Origin: an uncultured Oscillibacter sp.
GTDB taxonomy: Bacteria > Bacillota > Clostridia > Oscillospirales > Oscillospiraceae
Direction of reading: 5' to 3'
Assembly: GCA_910578935.1 (NCBI GenBank)
Contig: CAJTSM010000031.1
Coordinates: 1 to 19,175, forward strand
DNA length: 19,175 bases
In this document: in pieces, positions 1 to 7,158 of the stretch
Layout of the letters: each line of letters starts with the position of its first letter
How positions within the stretch are numbered: the stretch's first letter is position 1
Program-made: the position numbers and the translations under genes
Notes under the pieces: generated by a model
Told to the model about the DNA's origin: nothing
Seen by the model: only the letters and a program-made list of their open reading frames with translations
Databases searched by the model: none

Positions 1-19
1 CGTGTCAGACAGCTTTGTT

Positions 20-48
20 AGATTACCACGACCTTGCCCCTTTGTCAA
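20..48 (-). promoter_or_regulatory. Sigma-A type promoter reading off the left edge
   Basis: On the minus strand a perfect -35 TTGACA (43-48) and a -10 TAATCT (20-25) are separated by exactly 17 bases. The promoter points left, so it probably drives a gene lying just outside the window. That gene cannot be seen, so the target is inferred. Confidence 0.6.
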
Positions 49-159
49 TCCCTTTTTTTACTTTTTTCTCCCTTTTTGTAAAACACCGGCAAAACGCTTA
101 TAACCCGGTATGACCTCTGTGCAGTTCTTACAACGCCGCCCCTTTCGCCGGCAAAGCGG

Positions 160-188
160 CAGGCCGGTTTTCTGCGAAAACCGGCCTG
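160..188 (-). terminator. Inverted repeat after the anti-sigma gene, possible terminator
   Basis: Arms of 13 bases (160-172 and 176-188) are perfectly complementary around a TGC centre. The hairpin begins about 13 bases after the anti-sigma stop codon. On the minus strand it is not followed by a T run, so it is a weak candidate for an intrinsic terminator and could instead be an RNA-stabilising 3' hairpin. Confidence 0.45.
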
Positions 189-201
189 TAGGCGATCGTT
201 C

Positions 202-1041
202 CTATTCTAAGGGCCCCGACACTACCACCAGGAAGGGCCCCTCCTCTGCTTCCGGCAGTTCCTCTTGACGGCCCAGCGTCTCCAGCAATGCCCGATACTC
301 TTCCCTGCTCAGCTCATAACGCCGTTCCACAGCGTTTTCCCATACCGCAGTAAATCCGTCCAGCAGCTCCCCGGCCTCTTCTGTGGTCAGGTACAGCGCC
401 TTCTCCGGGGCGGAAGGGCTGGCGTAGAATTGACCGCCGTCCATTGCTGCCTCCGGGGCCGCTTCCGCCGAAGCTGCCGGCGCCATATCCGCTCCCGCGG
501 TCAGCGCCGCTTTCAGCCCCTGTTCGTCATTATAGGGCTCTATTGCTTTCGACCGCGCCGCCGGCGCCATCTGGATTTCTTCCGCCGGCCCTTCCCTTGA
601 TTCTGGAGCCGCCTGGGGAGCAATTCCCGCCTCTCCACCTTCGATCACGGCGGCCGTATCATAGGCGCTGCCGTTTCCCCCGGCGGGTGCAGCGTCGTTG
701 CCGGGCCCGGTCCGCACCAGGATAATCAGAGCGCAGCAGGCCGCCAGCGCCGCCGCCGTCCTCATCCAGCGCCGGCCCCCCCGCCGTTTGAGTTCCACAA
801 TCTTCTTATCCCTGTCCGAGTCTCTCCGGATCCGCTCCATCACTTCTCCGGTGAAACCATCCGGCACCACCGTGCCCTCCACATCCGGAAATCCGGCCCG
901 AATCACCAGAGCATCGTCCACATAAGCCCGGCATCCCGGGCACTCTCCCAGGTGGTCCCCCACCTGTTTCATCTCCTCCGGCGGCAGCTCCCCGTCCACG
1001 AACAGGTCCAACAGGGCCGCGTATTCCTCACAACATTTCAT
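202..1041 (-). CDS. Anti-sigma factor, zinc-finger (zf-HC2) membrane protein
   Basis: This 279-residue protein is the likely anti-sigma factor for the ECF sigma encoded just upstream. Such proteins hold their sigma factor at the membrane until a stress signal releases it. The N-terminus carries the zf-HC2 zinc-binding pattern His30-x3-Cys34-x2-Cys37. A basic stretch (about 78-94) precedes one membrane helix (about 93-109), which puts the first 90 residues in the cytoplasm. The remaining extracytoplasmic part is rich in Ala, Pro, Glu and Gly and looks largely disordered, with a short helical C-terminus. Its ATG overlaps the stop of the sigma gene by 4 bases, which implies translational coupling and a fixed ratio. 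The signal sensed is unknown; the extracytoplasmic region resembles no sensor domain I recognise. Confidence 0.85.
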   Translation of the reverse strand: MKCCEEYAALLDLFVDGELPPEEMKQVGDHLGECPGCRAYVDDALVIRAGFPDVEGTVVPDGFTGEVMERIRRDSDRDKKIVELKRRGGRRWMRTAAALAACCALIILVRTGPGNDAAPAGGNGSAYDTAAVIEGGEAGIAPQAAPESREGPAEEIQMAPAARSKAIEPYNDEQGLKAALTAGADMAPAASAEAAPEAAMDGGQFYASPSAPEKALYLTTEEAGELLDGFTAVWENAVERRYELSREEYRALLETLGRQEELPEAEEGPFLVVVSGPLE

Positions 1042-1646
1042 AAACGGCCCTCCTTTCCTGTCTCTTTAGACGGAAGCGGCGGAGAAAAGTTCCCCCGTGC
1101 CAGCAAAAAACTTCGCAGCTTTTTTCGTCCCCGGCTGATCCGGGACTTCACTGTCCCGATGTCCAGCCCCAAGACTTCTCCAATCTCATCGTAACGCAGC
1201 TGCTGAATCTCCCGCAGCACCAGCGCCGCCCGGTAATCCGGCGGCAGAAGCCGAAGGCCTTCCTCAATCTGCTCCCGCAGCTCCCGGCGCTCCGCCTCCT
1301 CCTGAGGGGAGGCCAGGGAGGCCGGGATATCCAAATTTAAATCTTCATCATCCAGGGAAACGGCAGCCTGCCGCTTTCCCTCCCGCCGGATCAAATCCAC
1401 ACAAGCGTTGGAGGCCAGCCGGTAAAGCCAGGTGGAAAAGCTGCTGTCCCCCCGGAAATTTTTCAGTCCCTGCCATGCCGCAATAAATGCCTCCTGAGCG
1501 GCCTCTGCGGCATCCTCCGGGTTTTTGCACATCCGCCCGGTCAAGGCCAAAACCCTTTTTTCGTAAAGCCGGACCAGTTCTTCAAAAGCCTCCTGATTTC
1601 CATTCCGGGCGGCGGCAATCCATCTTTGTTCCTGCAAATCCGTCAT
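1038..1646 (-). CDS. RNA polymerase ECF sigma factor, sigma-70 family
   Basis: The 202-residue protein has the two conserved parts of an ECF sigma factor. Region 2 spans about 20-88, with the -10-binding stretch around DAAEAAQEAFIAAW and the WLYRLASNACVDLIRR segment. Region 4 spans about 131-180, with the helix-turn-helix around RYDEIGEVLGLDIGTVKSRI. A short acidic linker joins them, as is normal for the SigW/RpoE group. It directs RNA polymerase to a stress regulon that cannot be read from this window. The ATG overlaps the dusB stop by 4 bases and its own stop overlaps the anti-sigma start by 4 bases, so the three genes form one translationally coupled operon. No separate promoter is visible immediately upstream. 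Confidence 0.92.
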   Translation of the reverse strand: MTDLQEQRWIAAARNGNQEAFEELVRLYEKRVLALTGRMCKNPEDAAEAAQEAFIAAWQGLKNFRGDSSFSTWLYRLASNACVDLIRREGKRQAAVSLDDEDLNLDIPASLASPQEEAERRELREQIEEGLRLLPPDYRAALVLREIQQLRYDEIGEVLGLDIGTVKSRISRGRKKLRSFLLARGNFSPPLPSKETGKEGRL

Positions 1647-2641
1647 AGACGCCCCTCTCCCCGCCGCTCGTCCCGGAGGTCCCGCTTGATGCCTTGGGTC
1701 ACCCGGTAAACATCCTCCAGGGTGTTCATCCGGACAATCTGCTCTTTATAATAATTGGCGTAAGGAACGCCTTTGAGATACCAGCAGTAGTGCCGCCGGG
1801 CCTCCAAAACAGCGACCCGTTCCCCCTTATACTCCGCCGCAAGCTCAAATTGCCGCACAGCCAAGCTGCACCGCTCCGCCAGGGGCGGCAGCGGCGGGAC
1901 GGGCTTCCCTTCCAGCACAGCCTTAGCCTGCTGGAAAAGCCATGGATTCCCAAAGCAGCCCCGCCCGATCATAGCCATGTCGGCCTTGGTATGCTGGAGA
2001 ATTCGGGCCGCATCCTCCGGCTTCCAGATATCCCCGTTGGCAATGACGGGAATGGACACGGCCTCCTTCACGGCCCGGATACAGTTCCAGTCCGCCTGAC
2101 CACCGTAGACCTGGGCTCGGGTCCGGCCATGGACCGTCACAGCTGAAGCCCCGGCTTCCTCCAAAGTCTGGGCAAACTCCACGCAGTTGCAGCTTCCCAG
2201 GTCCCAGCCCCGTCGGAACTTGGCGGTAACCGGGGTGCCGGGAAGGGCCTTCACCACGGCCTCCACAATTCGACCCGCCTTCTCCGGGTCTTTCATCAGA
2301 GCCGCGCCGTCGCCGTTGTTGACGATCTTCCCCATAGGGCAGCCCATATTAATGTCCAAAATGTCCGCTCCTGTATGCTCAATGGCAATCTGAGCCGCCT
2401 CGGCCATGCAGACCGGGTCACTGCCGAAGATCTGGACCGCGGCGGGGTGTTCCCCAGGAAACGGATGCAAAAGGGAAAATGTTTTTTTGTCTTTATAGCA
2501 GAGAGCTTTGGAGGAAATCAGCTCCGTGCAGGTGTATCCCGCCCCTAACTCCGCACAGAGCCGGCGGAAAGCGGCATCCGTAACGCCCGCCATGGGGGCC
2601 AGGGCCAGCTTTGAGGGGATGGGCACAGTTCCAATATTCAT
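1643..2641 (-). CDS. dusB: tRNA-dihydrouridine synthase (DusB type)
   Basis: This 332-residue flavoenzyme reduces specific uridines to dihydrouridine in the D-loop of tRNA, using FMN and NADPH. The N-terminal TIM barrel shows the FMN-binding LAPMAGVTD motif (about 13-21), and the catalytic cysteine Cys101 lies in NMGCPMGKIVNNGDG. Further family motifs are TAKFRRGWD, TVHGRTR, VIANGDI and MIGRGCFGNPWLF, followed by the helical tRNA-binding C-terminus. The frame is open back to 2773, but I chose the ATG at 2641. The family N-terminus begins there, a GAGGAG ribosome site stands about 10 bases upstream, and a promoter (2684-2712) lies inside the longer reading. It is the first gene of the operon with the ECF sigma and anti-sigma genes. 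Confidence 0.92.
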   Translation of the reverse strand: MNIGTVPIPSKLALAPMAGVTDAAFRRLCAELGAGYTCTELISSKALCYKDKKTFSLLHPFPGEHPAAVQIFGSDPVCMAEAAQIAIEHTGADILDINMGCPMGKIVNNGDGAALMKDPEKAGRIVEAVVKALPGTPVTAKFRRGWDLGSCNCVEFAQTLEEAGASAVTVHGRTRAQVYGGQADWNCIRAVKEAVSIPVIANGDIWKPEDAARILQHTKADMAMIGRGCFGNPWLFQQAKAVLEGKPVPPLPPLAERCSLAVRQFELAAEYKGERVAVLEARRHYCWYLKGVPYANYYKEQIVRMNTLEDVYRVTQGIKRDLRDERRGEGRL

Positions 2642-2683
2642 AGGGCGGAGCTCCTCTCTTCCAGGCACGTGATCAATGACTGC

Positions 2684-2712
2684 ATCATAACACAAGACAA
2701 TTAAAAAGTCTA
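2684..2712 (-). promoter_or_regulatory. Promoter of the dusB-sigma-anti-sigma operon
   Basis: Minus strand: -35 TAGACT (2707-2712), a 17-base spacer, and -10 TATGAT (2684-2689) preceded by TGT, which makes an extended -10. Transcription would start near 2677, about 35 bases before the chosen dusB start. This argues against translation from the more upstream ATG at 2773. Confidence 0.6.
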
Positions 2713-2810
2713 CGCCCTCACAGATTTCCAGCTTTGCCCAAAAATCCGCCGGCGTCCTCTGTCTCTCCACCAACTTTATCCCCCCTTCCGTTCTGATTCC
2801 CCCATTCCGG

Positions 2811-4064
2811 TCAAGCCGCCCCGTCCTCGCCTCCGCTCAATCCATAAAACACCTTTCGAGAGCAGAGGGCGGTCAGCGCCGCGGCCCCCGCCGCGCCCAG
2901 GAGAACAGCCCAGGCGGGGCAGCGCTCATACAGCGCTCCGTAAACCGCCTGGCCCAGCGGCGACGCGCAGTTGGATACCGCCATAATGAAAGCCATCACC
3001 TTTCCCAGCAATTCCGGCGGCGTCTGCCCCTGAACGGCTGCGCTGAGCACGACCACCAGCATCGTGGACAGAACCATGATGGCGAAACTCATGGCCGTCA
3101 CCCCCCACCAACTCAGGGTGGGCGGAATGCCTGGCAGCAGAACTACTCCCATGCCCGCCGCCGTCAGGCTGGCGGCCAGCAAAACGGCGCTCCCCCGCCG
3201 GAGGTGCAGGAACTTCCCCAGGCAGGCCGTCAGCACGCCGCCGAAGAGTCCGCCCAGGCCCATGGCCCCCTGGGTGAGTCCCAAACGGCTGTCGCTCATA
3301 TTCAGTTCCCGAACCACCGCCACGGGGATGCCTACCACTAGAGCTGCGGAAAGCACTAGATTGAAAAGGGCCAGCACCAGCATGACGGACAGGAACACCG
3401 GCTTCCCCCGGCGGACGAAGCGCCAGCTCTCTCGGAGATCCCGCCACACCGTGGCCAGCACGCTTCCCGCTGCCGCCCGGGGCCGGTGGGGAATACGAAT
3501 GAACAACTCCATGACGGCGGAGAGGAAGAAACAGCCGGTGCCGACCCACAGGATCGGCCACAGGCCGAAGGCCCCAAACAGCACGCCCCCAATTACCGGC
3601 CCCAGCAGGCCGGACAGGGTGCCCACCATGTTAATAACGGCGTTGGCGCTGGTCAGCCGCTCCGGCTCTGCCAGAAGAGGAATACTGGCCTGGACCGCCG
3701 GCTGGTAAGCCCCGGCGATGCCGTACAGCAGCATAAGGCAGACCACCATCAGCGGTACCAGGGGCGTCCGCCCCAGAAGGAGAGAAAAAGCCAAAATCAG
3801 GCCCGCCGTGGAGAAATCCAATATCACCATGATGTCCCGTTTGTTTACCCGGTCCGCCGCCACTCCGCCCACGGGGGCGCACAGCACGGCGGGAATGAAG
3901 GCCGCCGCCCCTACCGCTCCGAAGAGGGCGGGGGACTGGGTCTGCCGCAGAAGATACAGCGGAAGGGCAAAGCGCAGGATCGCGTTGCCAAAGAGGGAGA
4001 TGATCTGCCCAATCACCACCAGGGTAAAATCCCGGCGAAACAGAGGCGCTTGCTTCGTGTTCAT
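2811..4064 (-). CDS. MFS transporter, drug/macrolide efflux type (MFS_3-like)
   Basis: The 417-residue membrane protein has about 12 hydrophobic helices and belongs to the major facilitator superfamily. It resembles the EntS/macrolide-efflux branch: an N-terminal RRDFTLVVIGQIISLFG segment, motif A between helices 2 and 3 (GGVAADRVNKRD), and a GPVIGGVLFG motif after helix 5. It most likely exports a toxic small molecule by proton antiport; the substrate cannot be told. I chose ATG 4064 because a clear AAAGGAG ribosome site precedes it and the family N-terminus begins there; an open frame upstream runs into the operator and the terminator. Its promoter region holds a near-perfect TetR-type operator (4096-4112), so it is very likely repressed by the TetR protein encoded upstream. 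Confidence 0.88.
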   Translation of the reverse strand: MNTKQAPLFRRDFTLVVIGQIISLFGNAILRFALPLYLLRQTQSPALFGAVGAAAFIPAVLCAPVGGVAADRVNKRDIMVILDFSTAGLILAFSLLLGRTPLVPLMVVCLMLLYGIAGAYQPAVQASIPLLAEPERLTSANAVINMVGTLSGLLGPVIGGVLFGAFGLWPILWVGTGCFFLSAVMELFIRIPHRPRAAAGSVLATVWRDLRESWRFVRRGKPVFLSVMLVLALFNLVLSAALVVGIPVAVVRELNMSDSRLGLTQGAMGLGGLFGGVLTACLGKFLHLRRGSAVLLAASLTAAGMGVVLLPGIPPTLSWWGVTAMSFAIMVLSTMLVVVLSAAVQGQTPPELLGKVMAFIMAVSNCASPLGQAVYGALYERCPAWAVLLGAAGAAALTALCSRKVFYGLSGGEDGAA

Positions 4065-4095
4065 AAAAATACTCCTTTTTCTTTCAATTTTTAAA

Positions 4096-4112
4096 ATACC
4101 GACCGTCGGTAT
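4096..4112. promoter_or_regulatory. TetR-type operator in front of the MFS gene
   Basis: ATACCGAC-C-GTCGGTAT has perfect 8-base arms around one central base. It lies 32 bases upstream of the MFS start codon, next to the AT-rich stretch where a -10 element would sit. The same motif recurs in degenerate form at 4853-4869 in front of the tetR gene (13 of 17 positions identical on the opposite strand). The palindrome is seen directly; binding by the adjacent TetR protein is inferred. Confidence 0.8.
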
Positions 4113-4122
4113 ATATATCTCC

Positions 4123-4152
4123 AAAAAGAAACTGCCCCCGCGCGGCAGTCTC
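4123..4152 (-). terminator. Intrinsic terminator after the tetR gene
   Basis: A 9-bp stem with one G-U pair (4128-4136 with 4144-4152) around a 7-base loop is followed on the minus strand by TTTTT (4127-4123). It starts three bases after the tetR stop codon. It separates tetR from the MFS gene, which therefore needs its own promoter. Confidence 0.75.
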
Positions 4153-4155
4153 TCT

Positions 4156-4830
4156 TCAGTCATTTTCCTCCTCGCTGGAAGACGGGGGATGGGCCATCTC
4201 CGCATACCGCACCAGGGTGCCCACGATTTCCTGGTCAATCAGCCCTTCGATACCGAAACTCCGGAACAGTTGATTGTAGATCCCGCACCGGGCCCGGATT
4301 TCCTCCGGAGTGGTGGGCTGGACAATGGGATTGATCCACACGTCCGACAGCATCATCATGGCCTCCGCCAGCTCTTTGGGGTGCTCCGTGCAGATCGAAC
4401 CGTCCTCTATTCCCTGACGGACAACGGGCTCCACAAAGCCGGGCACTACTTCTGTAAAAATGCTGCGCATTTCCGTCGCCAGAAATTTGGCGTTATCCAG
4501 AAGATACGGCATCATACAGAACATTTTTGCCTGGCGTTCCGGCTGGAGGGAAACCTTGAACATGGTCCGCAGTTTCTCCAAGCCATTCAGTGTCCCGTCA
4601 TCCCGAACCTTGGAAAGCACTTCGCCGTTCCTCCGGCCGATGCGGTCGCAGACCGAGTAGAAGATATCCTCCTTGGAAGTAAAATGGTGGTAAATAGCCC
4701 CCTTGGAAAAACCTGTTTCCTCAATAATGTCCTGTAGGGAAACCCTCTCATAGCCTTTTTCAATAAACAGCCGCTCCGCCGTATCCAAAATTCTTCGCAC
4801 CGTTTCCTCCGGATATTTATTCCGTGCCAT
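4156..4830 (-). CDS. TetR/AcrR family transcriptional regulator
   Basis: This 224-residue repressor has the TetR DNA-binding fold at its N-terminus, with the helix-turn-helix at about 28-47 (RVSLQDIIEETGFSKGAIYHHF). The remainder is an all-helical ligand-binding and dimerisation region of normal length. I chose ATG 4830 because an AGGGAGGG ribosome site lies about 9 bases upstream and the typical MARNKYPEET start begins there. Matching palindromes upstream of its own gene and of the downstream MFS exporter indicate that it represses both, the usual arrangement for drug-efflux control. The inducing ligand is unknown. Confidence 0.9.
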   Translation of the reverse strand: MARNKYPEETVRRILDTAERLFIEKGYERVSLQDIIEETGFSKGAIYHHFTSKEDIFYSVCDRIGRRNGEVLSKVRDDGTLNGLEKLRTMFKVSLQPERQAKMFCMMPYLLDNAKFLATEMRSIFTEVVPGFVEPVVRQGIEDGSICTEHPKELAEAMMMLSDVWINPIVQPTTPEEIRARCGIYNQLFRSFGIEGLIDQEIVGTLVRYAEMAHPPSSSEEEND

Positions 4831-4852
4831 GAGGCGTTCCCTCCCTCTAAAC

Positions 4853-4869
4853 AAACCATCGGTCTGTAT
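4853..4869. promoter_or_regulatory. Second, imperfect TetR operator (autoregulation site)
   Basis: On the minus strand ATACAGACCGATGGTTT matches the operator at 4096-4112 in 13 of 17 positions. It begins two bases after the -10 element of the tetR promoter, so bound repressor would block transcription start. The weaker symmetry suggests lower affinity than the MFS site. Confidence 0.65.
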
Positions 4870-4871
4870 TC

Positions 4872-4900
4872 AGTATATCACCGTGGACAAATTATGTCAA
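4872..4900 (-). promoter_or_regulatory. tetR promoter
   Basis: Minus strand: perfect -35 TTGACA (4895-4900), 17-base spacer, -10 TATACT (4872-4877). This is close to the sigma-A consensus, with the operator directly downstream. Confidence 0.8.
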
Positions 4901-4950
4901 GAGGCGCATACTCCGTGGGAGTGTCCCGTTGCGCATTTTATAACAGGGCC

Positions 4951-5040
4951 ATCGTGCAGGGGCCGCCGTCCCCGGCGGCCTGCCGGTACAAGGATTGGGC
5001 CTCGCATCGGGCCGCCCAAGGGGGCCGCCCCTACAAGACC
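4951..5040. repeat. GC-rich REP-like palindromic repeat region
   Basis: This intergenic stretch holds a perfect hairpin (8-base arms GGCCGCCG and CGGCGGCC around TCCC, 4961-4980). It also has a doubled GGGCCGCCC motif near 5009-5031 and the related ends TACAAGG and TACAAGACC. It is much richer in GC than the flanks. Interspersed elements with TAGGGGCGG-type ends are common in Oscillospiraceae genomes; that this is a multicopy element is inferred. No gene is seen in the rest of 4901-5207, which includes an AT-rich tract near 5090-5106. Confidence 0.5.
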
Positions 5041-5207
5041 AAATCTCCCCATTGGACACGCCCATGCTCCATGCTTCCCATGGCCGTTCATATAAAATAT
5101 AAGAAAAACCGGCGGCCTCCAGAGGGTGTCATTAAACTCCCCAAACACAGCCTTGGGCATTTTCCCGCCATGCCGCAGAACGCTTCCGGCGCACCCTTTC
5201 AGATGTC

Positions 5208-5432
5208 TCACTCCGGCAGTTCCGAGAATAAATCCGCTAATCGAATATTCAGGGCGGCGGATATGCGCTGGCACTTTTCAACGGTAAGGCTGTGTTCCCC
5301 ACGCTCAATCCGCCCATAATACGCCCGGCTGATCCCGCACAATTCCGCGAACTCATTCTGCGGCAAACCGCGGCCTTCTCTGTATTTGCGCAAAACATTA
5401 CCCAAAGCGGTGTTTACATTATATGCGGACAT
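5208..5432 (-). CDS. Small XRE-family helix-turn-helix regulator
   Basis: The 74-residue protein is almost entirely a Cro/C1-type DNA-binding domain. The helix-turn-helix covers about 25-46 (QNEFAELCGISRAYYGRIERGE) and is followed by the usual helix with LTVEKCQRISAALNI. Its size and form are like controller proteins of restriction or defence loci. I chose ATG 5432 because GAGGTG stands 7 bases upstream and the family start is there; the longer frame to 5540 would run across the promoter and palindrome. It is divergent from the AIPR-like gene, and the 18-bp palindrome between them is its likely operator. It probably controls both genes. Confidence 0.85.
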   Translation of the reverse strand: MSAYNVNTALGNVLRKYREGRGLPQNEFAELCGISRAYYGRIERGEHSLTVEKCQRISAALNIRLADLFSELPE

Positions 5433-5450
5433 TTTGCTCACCTCAAAAAC

Positions 5451-5456
5451 AGTATA
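5451..5456 (-). promoter_or_regulatory. Extended -10 of the XRE gene promoter
   Basis: Minus strand TGGTATACT is an extended -10 (TG-N-TATACT; hexamer at 5451-5456), 18 bases before the chosen start codon. The -35 position, 16-17 bases upstream, falls inside the palindrome at 5473-5490 and is weak in sequence, as is usual for extended -10 promoters. Confidence 0.5.
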
Positions 5457-5472
5457 CCAAGAATCGGCCAAA

Positions 5473-5490
5473 AACGCTATATATAGCGTT
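5473..5490. promoter_or_regulatory. 18-bp perfect palindrome, likely XRE operator
   Basis: AACGCTATATATAGCGTT equals its own reverse complement. It overlaps the start of the -35 element of the AIPR gene promoter and covers the -35 region of the XRE gene, so one bound dimer could affect both divergent transcripts. The palindrome is seen; its use by the XRE protein is inferred. Confidence 0.7.
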
Positions 5491-5516
5491 GAAATTTTTA
5501 GCGAATTCAGTAGAAT
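5489..5516 (+). promoter_or_regulatory. Promoter of the AIPR-like gene
   Basis: -35 TTGAAA (5489-5494), 16-base spacer, -10 TAGAAT (5511-5516). It overlaps the right end of the palindrome and lies about 60 bases before the gene's start codon. Confidence 0.5.
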
Positions 5517-5574
5517 ATACTTGGATGGTGGTTGTGCCACGTATCTGGAAAAATTCTATGTAAAGGAGAACATC

Positions 5575-6753
5575 ATGGACAAAAGAGGTTTTGAGATCAA
5601 AGTGGATTCCTTTCGCAAAATCCCCAATCCCTACAAAGGGGCGCCAAGCGGCGATTCCCAAATGTATACTGCAATTTGTGACGTTAAAAACCTTCCCATC
5701 GAACTCCTGGATTGGATGGAAACCAATCCCCGCAAGCAGAATATTCGGAGCGGAGTGGCGAAAAAGATCAAGACGTCCCTCTTGGAAAACAGAGATTTTC
5801 ACCTCTTGAACCGCGGACTTCTCTTTTCTGCTCAAGACGTTACATACAACAACTATGATAACACCATGAAACTGGTCTTTTCCGATCCTGAGTTTCACGG
5901 CAACGTCGACGGCGGGCATACTTTGAGAGTCATTTTGGAAAACCGGGACGATCTGGAATATGGGCAGCAATATGTCAAGCTGGAAATTCTGACCGGCGTT
6001 GAGGGAATCTTTGAAGACCTTGCCGCCGCAAGAAACACTTCCACACAGGTCCAGGACAAATCCATCGCAAACCTTCGTGATTATTTTGATCTGATCAAAG
6101 GCGCCATTTCCGCCGAAGCGTTTCAAAACCGCGTCTATTTTATGGAAAATGATGACGGCGACATTGACGTGGGCGATCTTCTGGCCATTCTGAATCTGTT
6201 CAACATCGACTCTTATCACGAAATGGAAAGCTTTCCCGTCATGTCTTTCAGCAGCCGGAAACGGTGTATCGACAGCTACATCAACCTTTACGAGAAGTTT
6301 CACGACAGCCCCGAGAACCCTTATGTGAAAATGAAGCCGGTAATGGTGGAGATTTTTAGGCTCTATGATTACCTTGAGTCCAAAATGTTTGATTACTACC
6401 GTGTCAAGAACCCTTCTGGAAAATACGGCTCGGTATCCGGAGTCATCACCCCAAAAGACGCTAAAAGGCAGCTTCAGACAAAATTTTATCAAAACGAAAT
6501 CCGGCACGGCTCACCGAACGGTTTCCTTTTCCCGATTCTGGGCTCCCTCCGCGCCCTGCTGGTGGAGAAGGATGGCCGGTATGCCTGGACACACGATCCG
6601 TTCGATATTTTGGACCGGGCGGGTCCGGACCTTGTCTGCACCACGGTTGAACGAAGCAGGACCCTTGGCAACGATCCTGTTAAAGTCGGTAAGGACACCG
6701 GCAATTGGCAGACGCTCTACATGCGCGTGAAGTTCGAAACGATGATGCTCTAG
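5575..6753 (+). CDS. AIPR-like (abortive infection phage resistance) protein
   Basis: The 392-residue protein resembles the AIPR family, whose founding members are linked to abortive phage infection. It has a FHLLNRGLLFSAQ segment (about 75-87, like the family's NNG motif), then GNVDGGHTLRVI (109-120, like NGxQT; also reminiscent of the DGQHR motif of DndB-type proteins), then LAAARNTSTQVQDKSI (149-164, like the asparagine-rich TNxQN motif). The C-terminal half is not recognised. I chose ATG 5575 because AAAGGAG lies 7 bases upstream; the open frame from 5386 crosses the promoter. It is divergent from a small XRE regulator and ends before a strong terminator, so it is a self-contained unit. 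Codon and base use is visibly lower in GC than its neighbours, which suggests transfer. The exact biochemical activity is unknown. Confidence 0.65.
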   Translation: MDKRGFEIKVDSFRKIPNPYKGAPSGDSQMYTAICDVKNLPIELLDWMETNPRKQNIRSGVAKKIKTSLLENRDFHLLNRGLLFSAQDVTYNNYDNTMKLVFSDPEFHGNVDGGHTLRVILENRDDLEYGQQYVKLEILTGVEGIFEDLAAARNTSTQVQDKSIANLRDYFDLIKGAISAEAFQNRVYFMENDDGDIDVGDLLAILNLFNIDSYHEMESFPVMSFSSRKRCIDSYINLYEKFHDSPENPYVKMKPVMVEIFRLYDYLESKMFDYYRVKNPSGKYGSVSGVITPKDAKRQLQTKFYQNEIRHGSPNGFLFPILGSLRALLVEKDGRYAWTHDPFDILDRAGPDLVCTTVERSRTLGNDPVKVGKDTGNWQTLYMRVKFETMML

Positions 6754-7158
6754 TCAAACCTCTGGCTCAGCCGGAGGCTTGCGCAAATCTTAGACGGCCG
6801 TGAAGAACCGTGAAACACCCGGAGCCGGGAGCGGCCGGGACTCCCGGGGCTTATTCACAGTGTAGAAAGAGGCCCGATCTCACCTGAGATCGGGCCTCTT
6901 TGCGTTTAATATTCAAATCGCCCGGTCAAAGGTAACCCCTGACTGTTTTCCCAAACATCCACACGCCTTCCGCAAGAGGCGCTTTCGTATCTAGGGCGGC
7001 TTTCACCGTTTGAGAGGACGCAGCACTATACGGGTTCCCTATTCGGCATCATAAGGCACTCATACTCTTCACTCCGTTTTCTGTCCCTGTCATCGCTGTG
7101 GGCGGCACAGCAGAGAGGGGCAGAGAGCAAGGTCCCCCCTGGCCGTTTCCTTGATCCC
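6754..7158. other. 405-base gap with a terminator and no gene
   Basis: Apart from the terminator at 6866-6901, no supportable gene is seen. A 72-residue open frame on the minus strand (7026-7244) is the overlapping shadow of the decarboxylase-cupin gene's 3' end and has no ribosome site. A short inverted repeat near 6971-6988 is too small to interpret. Confidence 0.5.
6866..6901. terminator. Strong bidirectional terminator
   Basis: Perfect 17-base arms (6866-6882 and 6885-6901) form a long GC-rich stem with A residues at the left end and T residues at the right. It can stop transcription from the AIPR-like gene and also from the minus-strand decarboxylase gene arriving from the right. Confidence 0.85.

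Noticed and set aside
3718..4737. 339-residue open frame on the plus strand
   Set aside because: It runs antisense across the MFS gene, the operator, the terminator and tetR, all of which are independently supported.
4897..5274. 125-residue open frame on the minus strand
   Set aside because: It is made of the GC-rich repeat region and an out-of-frame part of the XRE gene; its translation looks like repeat-derived sequence and there is no ribosome site.
5443..6507. 354-residue open frame on the minus strand
   Set aside because: It is antisense to the AIPR-like gene and crosses the promoter and palindrome region; no ribosome site or family motif.
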